A DNA stretch of 64,000 bases from UBA4416 sp964541155 (GTDB taxonomy: Bacteria; Bacteroidota; Bacteroidia; B-17B0; Aurantibacillaceae): positions 1-64,000 of the forward strand of contig CAZIPC010000001.1 of the NCBI GenBank assembly GCA_964541155.1, in the 5' to 3' direction. Of the stretch, positions 1 to 9,018 are shown piece after piece. Position numbers and translations under genes: made by a program. The notes beneath the pieces are model-generated. The model worked only from the letters and a program-made list of their open reading frames with translations. It made no database searches and was not told the origin of the DNA. Numbering within the stretch: the first letter of the stretch is position 1; every line of letters starts with the position of its first letter.

Positions 1-49
1 GATAAAAAAACACAATGAAATCTATCGGACTTTTTTATCTTAGAAAAGT

Positions 50-1213
50 TTATATGGAATCTTTTTGTTTTTTGTAGATATAAGGAATGTTTACATTACA
101 GGGAGAAATGCCCATAAATATCATATCATCTGTTTGTTCTAAATTACCTTGCCATTTTCTTAAAAAAATATCTAATTCAATTTCTCTATCTGGTTTTGGA
201 AATGAAGATAAGTGAGTTAAGAAATCAATCAATCCTTTTTTCATTAATTTTTTTCCTTTATTTCCTCCAAATTGATCTGTTACTCCATCTGAAAAAAAAT
301 AAAAATAATCATCTTCTGAATATTCTAGAGAATAAAATGGTATTTCTTCTATATTATTAAATGGATTGCCTATACTGTTACCTTTTAAGTTGTAGTAAGA
401 TATTGTTTTATTTTTATTATTGAAATGAATAAATGGCCTTTTTATACCAGATATCTCAATTATTGATTGTTTTGGGACTACTCTAAATAAAATTAAATCT
501 AATCCATCGTATAATTTATTTTCGCTATTATAACTAGATAAATTTCGAATAATGCTTGTATTTAATTTATTAATTATTGTTTTTAATTCTTTATTTTTTT
601 TGATGTTATTAGTTAATATTTCATGGCATAAAACAGATAAAAGTGCTGCAGGAACACCATGACCAGTGCAATCTCCTATTCCTCCAATGATATCATCATG
701 TTTTTTTCGGGGAATTAAAATAGAAAAATCGCCGCTAATGATATCTTTTGGTCGATATATATATAAGCTATTTATGAAAATTTTATGAATTTCTTGTCTG
801 TCAGGAAAAATAGCTTTTTGAATTCGTTCTGCATATAATATAGAATCAGTAATTATATGTAAGGATTCAATTATTTCTTTTAGATCATTCAATATGATTG
901 GTTTATGCAAAAAACCTCTCATATTAGTATTTACTGCTCTTTTGTAATTATAATCATCTGTTTTAGATGTAGTATAAACAACTGGAATTGACTGATTTTC
1001 TTGTATTCTTTTTGTCATTTCAATACCATCAATTAGTCCTGAAATTTCAATGTCTGTAATAATTAAATCAGCACTATTATTTTTTAGATATTGAATTAAA
1101 TCAGTTCCGTTCTCAAAGCATTTTGAGACTTGATGTCCCAAGCTTTCGATGTAATGTTTGTGTAGCTCTTGTATAATTAGATCACTCTCAACTATAATAA
1201 TATTTTTTTTCAT
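50..1213 (-). CDS. Response regulator with SpoIIE/PP2C serine phosphatase output domain
   Basis: The 387-residue protein has an N-terminal receiver (about 1-115) with acidic pocket E9/D11, phospho-acceptor D54 in ITDIEISG, and conserved K104 in FLHKPI. A short helical linker leads to a SpoIIE-type PP2C phosphatase domain (about 125-380). Its metal-binding signatures are GDF at 161-163 and GDCTGHG at 180-186, with SDGVTDQFGG and QTDDMIFM later. In known proteins of this layout, such as RsbP/RsbU relatives and HsbR, phosphorylation of the receiver controls dephosphorylation of an anti-anti-sigma (STAS) protein. No STAS or anti-sigma partner is visible here, but the gene lies at the left edge and downstream DNA is missing. 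It is divergent from the LytTR gene and close to a histidine kinase and an Hpt protein. The domain call is secure; the partner is inferred. Confidence 0.93.
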   Translation of the reverse strand: MKKNIIIVESDLIIQELHKHYIESLGHQVSKCFENGTDLIQYLKNNSADLIITDIEISGLIDGIEMTKRIQENQSIPVVYTTSKTDDYNYKRAVNTNMRGFLHKPIILNDLKEIIESLHIITDSILYAERIQKAIFPDRQEIHKIFINSLYIYRPKDIISGDFSILIPRKKHDDIIGGIGDCTGHGVPAALLSVLCHEILTNNIKKNKELKTIINKLNTSIIRNLSSYNSENKLYDGLDLILFRVVPKQSIIEISGIKRPFIHFNNKNKTISYYNLKGNSIGNPFNNIEEIPFYSLEYSEDDYFYFFSDGVTDQFGGNKGKKLMKKGLIDFLTHLSSFPKPDREIELDIFLRKWQGNLEQTDDMIFMGISPCNVNIPYIYKKQKDSI

Positions 1214-1601
1214 ATTATTTTAATTTTGAGTACATGTTTGGGAGTCAATTTGAATAGTTACAAATTCTAATAAGTTTTTGTATACACTGTTTAAAATAAT
1301 ATATATGAATATTAAGATTATTCTATAATTAGTTATTTTTTTAATAAAATATGGTTTCATGTGTAAAAAGTGATTAAATATATGTAAAAAATATAATTTA
1401 ATCATATTTTATGTCTTTCAATACCCAAATATTTTTTTATTGTTAAAATTATGATAAAGCATATAGTATTCCATATAGTGGAATATTATTTGTTTTTTAT
1501 AAAAAACCATGCCTAATAGTATATTTTTGAAAAAATCGTAAATCATCGATTTTGTTTTAAATATCAATTTTTTATTGAGAGTATTATAGGTTGTGTAATA
1601 A
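1214..1601. other. 388-bp divergent intergenic region with repeats, no convincing gene
   Basis: This very AT-rich stretch separates the receiver-phosphatase gene (minus) from the LytTR gene (plus) and must hold both promoters. At 1467-1485 there is a 7-bp inverted repeat (TATTCCA, 5-nt spacer, TGGAATA). Overlapping it, the octamer CATATAGT occurs at 1460-1467 and 1472-1479. These are possible operator elements, for example for the adjacent LytTR protein. No TAnnTTTG box is clear. A 61-codon hydrophobic minus-strand frame (1220-1405) is judged non-coding. Confidence 0.5.
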
Positions 1602-1958
1602 ATGAAAACAAAAGGAAAAATTAAAAATATATCTTCATTTAATAATTTTTTATTTATTAGGAGTGAAAGTGATGTTTATCGGATTAATTTAGAAGATTTA
1701 TTGTATATAAAATCTGCTGGAAATAGTTTAATTGTTCAAACCGTAAATAATAAATTTATTACTTACTCAACTATGATGTATGTAGAGAATCTTTTAGCAA
1801 AAAAAGGTTTTTACAGAGTAAGTAGGTCTTATATTGTTCCTATTAATAAAATTGACTCTATTTATGGTAATGACATAAATATAGGCCAAATAAAAATTCC
1901 TTTAGGTAGTTTTTATAAACAATCATTTTTAGAATTTTTATCAAAATTCACCTCTTAA
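1602..1958 (+). CDS. Stand-alone LytTR DNA-binding domain protein
   Basis: The 118-residue protein is essentially only a LytTR domain. It begins with a 15-residue lead, then shows the beta-rich pattern with LLYIKSAGNSLIV (about 32-44), a threonine/serine strand, and FYRVSRSYIVPINKID (about 71-86), the signature that precedes the last strands. LytTR proteins usually carry an N-terminal receiver that controls DNA binding. None is present here, so activity must be set by expression level, a partner, or direct binding. It stands just upstream of the FIST-kinase operon on the same strand, with 175 bp between. It may regulate that operon or its divergent neighbour; this is inference from position. 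Confidence 0.88.
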   Translation: MKTKGKIKNISSFNNFLFIRSESDVYRINLEDLLYIKSAGNSLIVQTVNNKFITYSTMMYVENLLAKKGFYRVSRSYIVPINKIDSIYGNDINIGQIKIPLGSFYKQSFLEFLSKFTS

Positions 1959-2133
1959 TTTAGTTTTTGTATTAGTGCATTAAAATAAGGTTTAATCTTA
2001 TTTATTAGGTTTATTTATTCCTTTTTATGGAAAAATAGATATTTTATTTTTTTTATTTAAATATTATTTTATATTTACACGTATGATGTTTTGTTTTCTG
2101 TAATTAATAATTTTTAAATAAATAATTAAGGTT

Positions 2134-3330
2134 ATGTTGAGTTTTTATTCTGCAAGTACAAGGGTTATTAATACAAAGCGTGGAGTTTTGGAATGTATGG
2201 AGATAGCCTTAGGAGATAATTATAATGACTGTGATTTAATAATATTTAACGCATCAATAGGACACGATTTTGTTGATTTAGTTAGTCAAGCTAAAATTAT
2301 GGCACCTCAAGCCAGGGTTCTTGCGGCATCTTGTTGCGGAGTGATAGGAAGAGAAGGAGTTAGTGAATCAATGAAAGATATTTCGTTAATGGCTATTAAA
2401 GGGAAAGAATTTGTGGTTGCTGATGTTAATGAAATTTATGGATATAATTCTTACGAAAAGTGTTTGGAATTAGCAAACTCATTAAAAGCACAATCTTCGG
2501 ATATCAATATGATTTATTTTTTAGCATCGGGTATTGATATTGCAAATGACTTGTGCATAAAAGCATTTGAAGATGTACTAGGTCAGCATGTTACAATATT
2601 TGGAGCCACATCTTCTGATAATATGAAAGGATATGTTAGTTATCAAGCAGTTGATAATTTGGTATATGAACATGGTGCATATGCAGTTGGATTTTGTGAT
2701 CCTACATTAAAAGTTGATACTCAAGCCACTCATGGTTTTGTGGCCGTTGGTGAGCCTTTGATTGTTACGAAATCAAAAGGTAATGTGATTTATGAATTTA
2801 ATGGAAGACCTGCATGGAAAGAATATACCAGGAGATTAGGTATTCTGGATAGTTCTTCATGCGCAGACACAATACCCGTTGGCGCCTTAGGAGTAAAGTT
2901 ACCTTCTGAATTAGCAAAAGAATATGGGAATAATCACATTTTAAGAGTTGTATCAAAGCAAGTGGGAGACGACATGTATTTTACAACAGAATGTGCAGAA
3001 GGAACCGAGTTATGGTTAACAAAAAGAGATGAAGATTTGATATTTAGTGAAATGGATAGAATGGTTTTAGAAATGAAAATAAGATTAAAATCTAAAGAGC
3101 CAGTAGCTGTTTTTCATGCAGATTGTTTAGCAAGAGGAAGATTTTTATTTGATAGAGTGATAAAAGAAGAATTGGTGAGTAAGATGCAACATCCCTTTTT
3201 TACAAAAGGTAATTGTCCGCCATGGTTAGGAATGTATGGTTTTGGTGAATTTGCTAGATTAGGAGGAAAAAACACATATCACAATTATAGTTCGGCATTG
3301 TATGTATTATATAGAGATGAAACTAATTAA
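2134..3330 (+). CDS. FIST domain sensor protein (NosP-like candidate)
   Basis: The 398-residue soluble protein has FIST_N (about 30-215; includes the stretch around ASCCGVIG and IFGATSSD) followed by FIST_C (about 225-395; HADCLARGRFLFDR and a late GMYGFGEFARLGG motif near the end). FIST domains are predicted small-ligand sensors. One studied branch, NosP, binds haem and nitric oxide and is encoded next to the histidine kinase it controls. Here the stop is 20 bp before the start of a large cytoplasmic histidine kinase, the same arrangement. There is no signal peptide or membrane segment. The start is preceded by an A-rich stretch, typical of this phylum. The ligand is not readable from sequence; NO is only a hypothesis based on context. 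Confidence 0.9.
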   Translation: MLSFYSASTRVINTKRGVLECMEIALGDNYNDCDLIIFNASIGHDFVDLVSQAKIMAPQARVLAASCCGVIGREGVSESMKDISLMAIKGKEFVVADVNEIYGYNSYEKCLELANSLKAQSSDINMIYFLASGIDIANDLCIKAFEDVLGQHVTIFGATSSDNMKGYVSYQAVDNLVYEHGAYAVGFCDPTLKVDTQATHGFVAVGEPLIVTKSKGNVIYEFNGRPAWKEYTRRLGILDSSSCADTIPVGALGVKLPSELAKEYGNNHILRVVSKQVGDDMYFTTECAEGTELWLTKRDEDLIFSEMDRMVLEMKIRLKSKEPVAVFHADCLARGRFLFDRVIKEELVSKMQHPFFTKGNCPPWLGMYGFGEFARLGGKNTYHNYSSALYVLYRDETN

Positions 3331-3350
3331 AACTATTAGTTAAAATTACT

Positions 3351-6300
3351 ATGTCTGATTTTAAAGATTTTGAAGATTTACTAAAAGAATATAGAGATTT
3401 ACAGTTGCGTGTAACTCAATTTTCAGCTATTGAGCAAAAGTTAATTAATACTCAAGACAGATTGGATTATGAATTATTATTATACAAGCGATTACAAAAA
3501 TTTAATTCTTTAGCACTTCAAGATTTATCTAGAGATAAATTTATAAGATTAATTTCAGAATCAATTATAGATATATTAGAAGTAGAATCGTCGGTAGTAT
3601 GTTTTAAAAATTTAATAGATGTAAAAGATTCTTTGTTTTTTTCAGAAGGTATTAAATATGATAAAATTAATCAGTTAGATTTCATAAATGATATTGAAAT
3701 ACTACTTAATAATAACTCATCAGGTAATACTCTTTTATTAAAATCTAATGAATTTTTAAAGTTTAAATCTTTACAAAATATATCTGAAGGGCTTTTGTTT
3801 TATTTTCATGAAAAAGAATTAGGATATTCATTTTGGATTTTTGGATTTGTATCATTAAAAAATAAAAATTTATATCAAGAATTACAACCTCGACATGAAA
3901 CAGTTTTTAGTCTTTTTTCTCAGCAAGTACAATCATTATTTGCAAATAAAGTGAAAACGGATAAAATAAATAAACAAATAGAACAGATAATAGCATCAGA
4001 AATTGAATTAAAAAAATTATCACTAATTGCTACTAAAACAAAAAATGGTGTTATTATTTCTGATAAAGAAGGTAGAATAGAGTGGGTGAACGACGCTTTT
4101 ACAAAGACTTCAGGATATCGATTAGATGAAGTTTTTTTAAAAAAACCAAAGGATTTACTACAAGGTATCAACTCTGATAAAAATGAAATCAAAAAGATAT
4201 CGGAGGCAATAAAAGCAAAGAAAAATATTGAGTCTACGATTATAAATTATAATAAAAATGGGCAAGAATATTACAATCAAATAGAGATTACTCCAATATT
4301 AAATGAAGCTGGAGAGTTAATGAATTTTGTGTCATTACAAAAAGATATAACAGAAGAATTACAATATCAAAAAGAAATTTTAAGAATTAATTCCAAGTTT
4401 GAATTAATCACTAGTAAATCTCATATTGGAATATGGGAATGGGAAACCGCAACAAATAAAGTTGTTTGGAATGATATAATTATTGCCCAATATGGTTTAA
4501 AAAATGAGAATAGTAAAGAATTAAATTTTATTGATATTTGGAAACAATCTATTCATCCTGATGATAAGGAGCGCGTGCTTTATAATACTAATCATATCAT
4601 GAATTCTGATGATGAAATATTAGAACAGGAATATAAAATTATAAGAAATGATGATCAACAAGTTAGGATTGTAAAAGATATAACTATAGCTGAGAGAGAT
4701 GAAAAAGGAGTATTATTGAGATTAATAGGAAGTACTATTGATATTACTCAAGAAAAAGAAAATAAATTAGAATTAGAGTATAATTTAAAACAACAAGAAT
4801 TACTTTCTGAATTATCATTAGGTTTAAACAATTTAACAGATTTTGGATTAAGAATTAATAATGCGATTGATAAAATAGGTACTTATTCTAATATTAGTAG
4901 AGTATATATATATGAAGATTCAGAAAATTCAACTGTTTGTAGTAATACCTATGAATGGTGTCGTAAAGACATAAACTCTCAAATTGAAGAATCCAGAGAT
5001 ATAATATATAGTGATATACCGTCATTGAAACAATTGTTAACTCAAAAAGGTGTAATTTGTGTTGAAGATATATCAGACTTACCAAAAGATTTAGTTGATA
5101 TATTAAAACCAAAAGATGTAAAATCAATTATTATATATCCTATTTATATTAAGGATGTTTTTTTTGGTTTTATAGGTTTTGAGGAATGTATTATAAGGAA
5201 AAAATGGTTAAAATCAGAAATAGAATTATTAAGAATTGTTTCTGGAATTATTTCAAATGCCTACGAACGTTACCACGCTGAAAAATCGCTAATAGCAAGT
5301 GAAGAAAAATACCGAAATATAATAGAGAACATCAATATAGGATTAGTTGAGTCTAATGTTAAAGGTGAAATTGTTTTTAATAATAAAAAGTTTAAAGAGC
5401 TTACATTATTAGATATTCCAGCCTTAATGATTTTAAAAAACGATCCCGAAAATGAATTAAAACAAAAGGTTTTAAAGAAAATAATTTTATCATATACAAA
5501 AATAGATAATTCAGTATATGAAATAGAATTTATTAGATCCGATAAAAAATTGATTACATTACTTATTAGTTGTGCTCCAACTATTAATCAACAAGGTGAG
5601 ATTTCAGGGTATATTAATGCATTTTGGGATATTACATCTGTAAAAACACTCCAAAAAAAATTAGAGACAGCTTTGATAGAAAGAGATAGTTTTATTCAAA
5701 AAACAAACTCGTTAAAATTATTTTATGAAAGTATTTTAAATCATTCTCCAGCTCAAATTGCAGTTATTAGTGATGATTTTTCAATTAGATACATAAATGA
5801 ATTAATGATACAGGAGGAACCTTATTTGGAAAATGCCATTGGTAAAACTATTTCTGAAATTGCTTTAAAATATACACGCCAAGATCAGCGGTTTGTTAAA
5901 TTAAATAAACATATTTTTGAAGCAGTGAATTTTAAAAAATTAATTCAGGTTGAAGAGTTTTTAGTTGATAAATTGACTAATAAGCCCAAGGTTATTTTAA
6001 GGAGTATTTTGCCTTACTATAATGAGCAAGATAAATTAGAGTATGTAATTTTAACAGGTGTTGATATTACTGATTTGAAAAATATTGAAACAGCTATTTT
6101 AAAGAAGAATGACGAATTAAAAAAAATAAATACTGAATTAGATAATTTTGTATATAGCGTTTCACATGATTTAAGATCTCCTCTGTTGTCTATTAAGGGA
6201 ATTTTAGATTTGATATCTAAAACATCGGTTTTAGATGATAAAACATCTAATTATTTAAAGTTAGCAGAAACAAGTGCAGTTCGTTTAGATGGCACTATTC

Positions 6301-6800
6301 AAGAAATTTTGGAATATTCTAAAAATTCAAGATTTGATATCGAATTATCAGAATTTAATGTTGAAGAAATGGTACAATTAATTTTTGACGATCTTAAATA
6401 TTCTGATAATAATAAAGTTTTATTTTCAATCGAAATAGAAGGGTCTCCTGTTATTACTACAGATAAATCGCGTTTAAATACCTTGTTGAAAAACTTGATT
6501 GGTAACTCGGTTAAGTACAAAAGAAAAGATATAGAAAATTCATTTGTTAAATTTACTTTACATAGAAAAGATGATAATATATTGATAAAAGTTATTGATA
6601 ATGGAATTGGAATTTCTGAAAAAAGTATTGATAAAGTTTTTGATATGTTTTATAGAGGAACAAAATCAAGTGTAGGAACTGGTTTGGGTTTATATATTTG
6701 CAAAGAAATTATTAATAAATTGAATGGCACAATTTCAGTACAATCAGTGTTAAATGAAGGAACAACTATATACATTTCAATACCCAAATTAAGTTTATAA
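3351..6800 (+). CDS. Soluble multi-PAS/GAF hybrid-input sensor histidine kinase
   Basis: The 1149-residue protein has no membrane segment. Apparent order: coiled-coil start (about 1-35); GAF-like region (35-205); PAS with IISDKEGRIEWVNDAF and a PAC tail ending in QKDIT (215-335); PAS_3-type with SHIGIWEWE and SIHPDD (350-470); second GAF-like region (480-650); PAS (655-775); PAS (790-910); HisKA with VSHDLRSPLLS, phospho-acceptor H939; and HATPase_c to the end (N box NLIGNSVKYK, G1 DNGIGIS, G2 GTGLGLYICKE). It sits 20 bp after the FIST gene and its stop overlaps the start of a receiver gene by one base (TAATG), so the three form one operon. It probably integrates the FIST signal with its own PAS/GAF inputs. 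PAS boundaries are approximate and cofactors unknown. Confidence 0.94.
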   Translation: MSDFKDFEDLLKEYRDLQLRVTQFSAIEQKLINTQDRLDYELLLYKRLQKFNSLALQDLSRDKFIRLISESIIDILEVESSVVCFKNLIDVKDSLFFSEGIKYDKINQLDFINDIEILLNNNSSGNTLLLKSNEFLKFKSLQNISEGLLFYFHEKELGYSFWIFGFVSLKNKNLYQELQPRHETVFSLFSQQVQSLFANKVKTDKINKQIEQIIASEIELKKLSLIATKTKNGVIISDKEGRIEWVNDAFTKTSGYRLDEVFLKKPKDLLQGINSDKNEIKKISEAIKAKKNIESTIINYNKNGQEYYNQIEITPILNEAGELMNFVSLQKDITEELQYQKEILRINSKFELITSKSHIGIWEWETATNKVVWNDIIIAQYGLKNENSKELNFIDIWKQSIHPDDKERVLYNTNHIMNSDDEILEQEYKIIRNDDQQVRIVKDITIAERDEKGVLLRLIGSTIDITQEKENKLELEYNLKQQELLSELSLGLNNLTDFGLRINNAIDKIGTYSNISRVYIYEDSENSTVCSNTYEWCRKDINSQIEESRDIIYSDIPSLKQLLTQKGVICVEDISDLPKDLVDILKPKDVKSIIIYPIYIKDVFFGFIGFEECIIRKKWLKSEIELLRIVSGIISNAYERYHAEKSLIASEEKYRNIIENINIGLVESNVKGEIVFNNKKFKELTLLDIPALMILKNDPENELKQKVLKKIILSYTKIDNSVYEIEFIRSDKKLITLLISCAPTINQQGEISGYINAFWDITSVKTLQKKLETALIERDSFIQKTNSLKLFYESILNHSPAQIAVISDDFSIRYINELMIQEEPYLENAIGKTISEIALKYTRQDQRFVKLNKHIFEAVNFKKLIQVEEFLVDKLTNKPKVILRSILPYYNEQDKLEYVILTGVDITDLKNIETAILKKNDELKKINTELDNFVYSVSHDLRSPLLSIKGILDLISKTSVLDDKTSNYLKLAETSAVRLDGTIQEILEYSKNSRFDIELSEFNVEEMVQLIFDDLKYSDNNKVLFSIEIEGSPVITTDKSRLNTLLKNLIGNSVKYKRKDIENSFVKFTLHRKDDNILIKVIDNGIGISEKSIDKVFDMFYRGTKSSVGTGLGLYICKEIINKLNGTISVQSVLNEGTTIYISIPKLSL

Positions 6801-7177
6801 TGAAAAAGTATCTCTTGATAGATGATGATGAAATATTTAATTTTTTACATTCAGAAATTATAAAACAATCAGATTCTGATTCTCAAATTATTACATTTAA
6901 TTCTAGTATTGAGGCACTAGATTATATCAAAAAAATAATCACTGATAATGAGTGTTTACCTGATTATTTTTTTATTGATATCAGAATGCCAGAAATGAAT
7001 GGATTTGAATTATTGGATGAATTGATGAAATATCCTAAAGAATTTTTTGAACATACTAAAATATATTTTGTAACATCTTCTTTAGATAAAAGAGATCAAG
7101 TTAAAGCATCTAATTATCCAATTGTAACTGGATTTAAAGAAAAATCAATAACTAGTGATTCTTTAAAAGATATGTAG
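6800..7177 (+). CDS. Single-domain response regulator (CheY-like)
   Basis: The 125-residue protein is a bare receiver: acidic triad D8-D10 in LLIDDDE, phospho-acceptor D60 in FFIDIRMPEMNG, a switch Ser/Thr in FVTSS, and a lysine in the late GFKEKS segment. There is no output domain. The ATG overlaps the kinase stop codon by one base, indicating translational coupling, so the kinase is its likely phosphodonor. Receivers of this MPEMNGFELL type are common after PAS kinases in Bacteroidetes and may act as phosphate shuttles. The convergent Hpt gene ends 3 bp away, so a kinase to receiver to Hpt relay is plausible but inferred. Confidence 0.93.
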   Translation: MKKYLLIDDDEIFNFLHSEIIKQSDSDSQIITFNSSIEALDYIKKIITDNECLPDYFFIDIRMPEMNGFELLDELMKYPKEFFEHTKIYFVTSSLDKRDQVKASNYPIVTGFKEKSITSDSLKDM

Positions 7178-7180
7178 TAT

Positions 7181-7504
7181 TTATTGAATTACTTGTTCTA
7201 TTTCGGAAATTATTTTTTGGCAATATTCAATAAACTGTAGTTCATTAATTTCAGTTTTTTTTTTGCTTAGTTCATTGATTTCATTATCAATTACATCTAA
7301 TGAAATTAAGTGTGTTGAAAATTTAATTTTATGACATATTTCTGATATAGCTGTATATTCTTTTTTACTAAGGTGTTTTTTTATTTTATTTATTTCAGTG
7401 GTTAAATTTTTCACTAACATTTTTAATGATTCATTTATTAAATCATCTTGTTTAACCATTGTTTTTAATCTGGTTGTATTTATTTTATCAAATTTATGAA
7501 CCAT
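7181..7504 (-). CDS. Histidine phosphotransfer (Hpt) protein
   Basis: The 107-residue, almost wholly helical protein carries the Hpt signature around H58 (ISEICHKIKFSTHLI; the typical form is AHxLKGSS), with a downstream helix rich in Glu/Leu. It has no other domain. The gene follows the NtrC-like regulator on the minus strand after 17 bp and converges on the single-domain receiver. Stand-alone Hpt proteins pass phosphate between a receiver and a final response regulator. Here the candidate partners are the receiver at 6800-7177, the NtrC-like protein and the receiver-phosphatase at 50-1213. The family call rests on one motif, the length and the context. Confidence 0.82.
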   Translation of the reverse strand: MVHKFDKINTTRLKTMVKQDDLINESLKMLVKNLTTEINKIKKHLSKKEYTAISEICHKIKFSTHLISLDVIDNEINELSKKKTEINELQFIEYCQKIISEIEQVIQ

Positions 7505-7521
7505 TTATTATTTAATATAGA

Positions 7522-8865
7522 TTAACTATTTTTTTTAGACTCTTCAAAACTACCATCTTTAAGCATATTGTAAATTTTACTTTTACTAATTCCTAAATCA
7601 TTTGCCGTTTTAACAACTTGAAAATCATTTCTTTTTAGATAATTAAATATATACCGTGTATTAAAATCTTTTAATGTAGTGTTACTTAAATCATAAGATG
7701 ACTGTAGATTTGAATTAAATACAATTTCATTTTCTGTAATTATTTTGTTTTCTGATAATACACAGGCTAATTCAATGATAGCTCTTAGCTCTTTTATATT
7801 TCCAGGATAGTTGTAACGTAACAACTTCTTTTTTGCTCCGTTTGAAAAACTTTTGTCTATAACGTTATTATTTCTGCAAAATTCATTTTTGAACTCATCT
7901 GCAATAAATATAATATCTTCTGCGCGTTCCCTTAATGGAGGAAGTTCAATTTTTAGGCCTAGTGTTTCAAAGTACAAATCATCATTTAATTTTTTCTTTT
8001 TCATTAAATCATGCATGCTAAATTTACTTCCTAAAATTAGTCGATGATTTAATTTGTTAGAATCATTTTTTTGACGATTAATGTTTTTTATTTTTTTTAA
8101 AAATAAAATTAATTTTGTTTGTTGTAAAATCGAAAAATCTGAAATTTCTTCAATAAAATAAGTTCCATTTTTATAAAGCTGAAGATCTTCTGGTATTTTA
8201 CTAATATTATTAATTACTAGATCAATATATTTTTCAAAGTTTATAATATCATGTAATCCAATTTCATTAAATGGCAAATCTGATAATCCAGAAGACATAT
8301 GTATGATTTTTGCTACAAATCTTTTACCTGTGCCATTTTCCCCAATAATAGCAATATTTAAGTTGGATTGTGAAGCTTTAGCAATTAGTTTTTTAATGTT
8401 TGATATTAATGTACTTTTCCCAATTAAAAATGTATCGTGTTGTATGAAATTTTGAAACTGATTTTTTAAAGAATTATTTTCGTCTGATAGTTTTTTTTCT
8501 TTAATGTATGTATTTATTATCTTATTTATGTAGTCTAATGAATTTTCATCTTTAATGATATAATCATCAGCACCCATTTTAATTAATCCTGTAGCAACTT
8601 TAATATCTGTTTGAGATGAAATAATAGCTATTTTAATACTAGGATTAAATGATTTTATCTTTTCTATAATTTCATCGGCTAAAGTATCTGGTAATCTGTA
8701 ATCTAATAAAATAAAATCTGGATTTTGATTTATTTTTTTTAAAACTTGTTTTCCTGTGTAAAAAGCTTCGCAATTTAAATTTGTATTAATAGATAATGAA
8801 TCTACTAATAGTTTACTGTAAAATGTATCGTCTTCTACTATAAATGTTTTAAATGTGTGTTCCAT
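7522..8865 (-). CDS. NtrC-like response regulator lacking the sigma-54 GAFTGA loop
   Basis: The 447-residue protein has a receiver (1-120; E11/D12/D13, acceptor D55 in FILLDYRLPD), a coiled linker, an AAA+ domain (about 145-385) and a Fis-type HTH (about 400-440, ANDLGISKSKIYNML). Walker A is GENGTGK at 175-181, Walker B is GTYFIEE at 234-240 (canonical GTLFLDE), and ELPPLRERAEDI and YPGNIKELR are present. The segment between Walker A and B is only about 53 residues and shows neither the ESELFGH nor the GAFTGA motif that contacts sigma-54. Proteins of this family without GAFTGA (TyrR, HupR, Rhodobacter NtrC) act with the main sigma factor or as repressors. It probably heads an operon with the Hpt gene. 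Confidence 0.9.
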   Translation of the reverse strand: MEHTFKTFIVEDDTFYSKLLVDSLSINTNLNCEAFYTGKQVLKKINQNPDFILLDYRLPDTLADEIIEKIKSFNPSIKIAIISSQTDIKVATGLIKMGADDYIIKDENSLDYINKIINTYIKEKKLSDENNSLKNQFQNFIQHDTFLIGKSTLISNIKKLIAKASQSNLNIAIIGENGTGKRFVAKIIHMSSGLSDLPFNEIGLHDIINFEKYIDLVINNISKIPEDLQLYKNGTYFIEEISDFSILQQTKLILFLKKIKNINRQKNDSNKLNHRLILGSKFSMHDLMKKKKLNDDLYFETLGLKIELPPLRERAEDIIFIADEFKNEFCRNNNVIDKSFSNGAKKKLLRYNYPGNIKELRAIIELACVLSENKIITENEIVFNSNLQSSYDLSNTTLKDFNTRYIFNYLKRNDFQVVKTANDLGISKSKIYNMLKDGSFEESKKNS

Positions 8866-9018
8866 AATTTTTAAGATATGTTTATTCTATAACTTATTGG
8901 TTAAAATTTTATGCATGATTTTAAAAATTAATTTCTATACTTTAGTTATACGAAAGATAATTATTTATTTTTTATTATCAATACTCTCTATTATTTATAT
9001 CTTTCAGTTTTAAAATGT

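Noticed and set aside
1..49. Possible gene remnant or terminator at the left edge
   Set aside because: Too short to judge; no stem with a T-run and no open frame with a start is visible.
1220..1405. 61-codon hydrophobic minus-strand frame 6 bp upstream of the receiver-phosphatase gene
   Set aside because: The spacing is gene-like, but composition is that of random AT-rich DNA (Ile, Lys, Tyr, Phe dominate). There is no recognisable motif, and it would consume the divergent promoter region.
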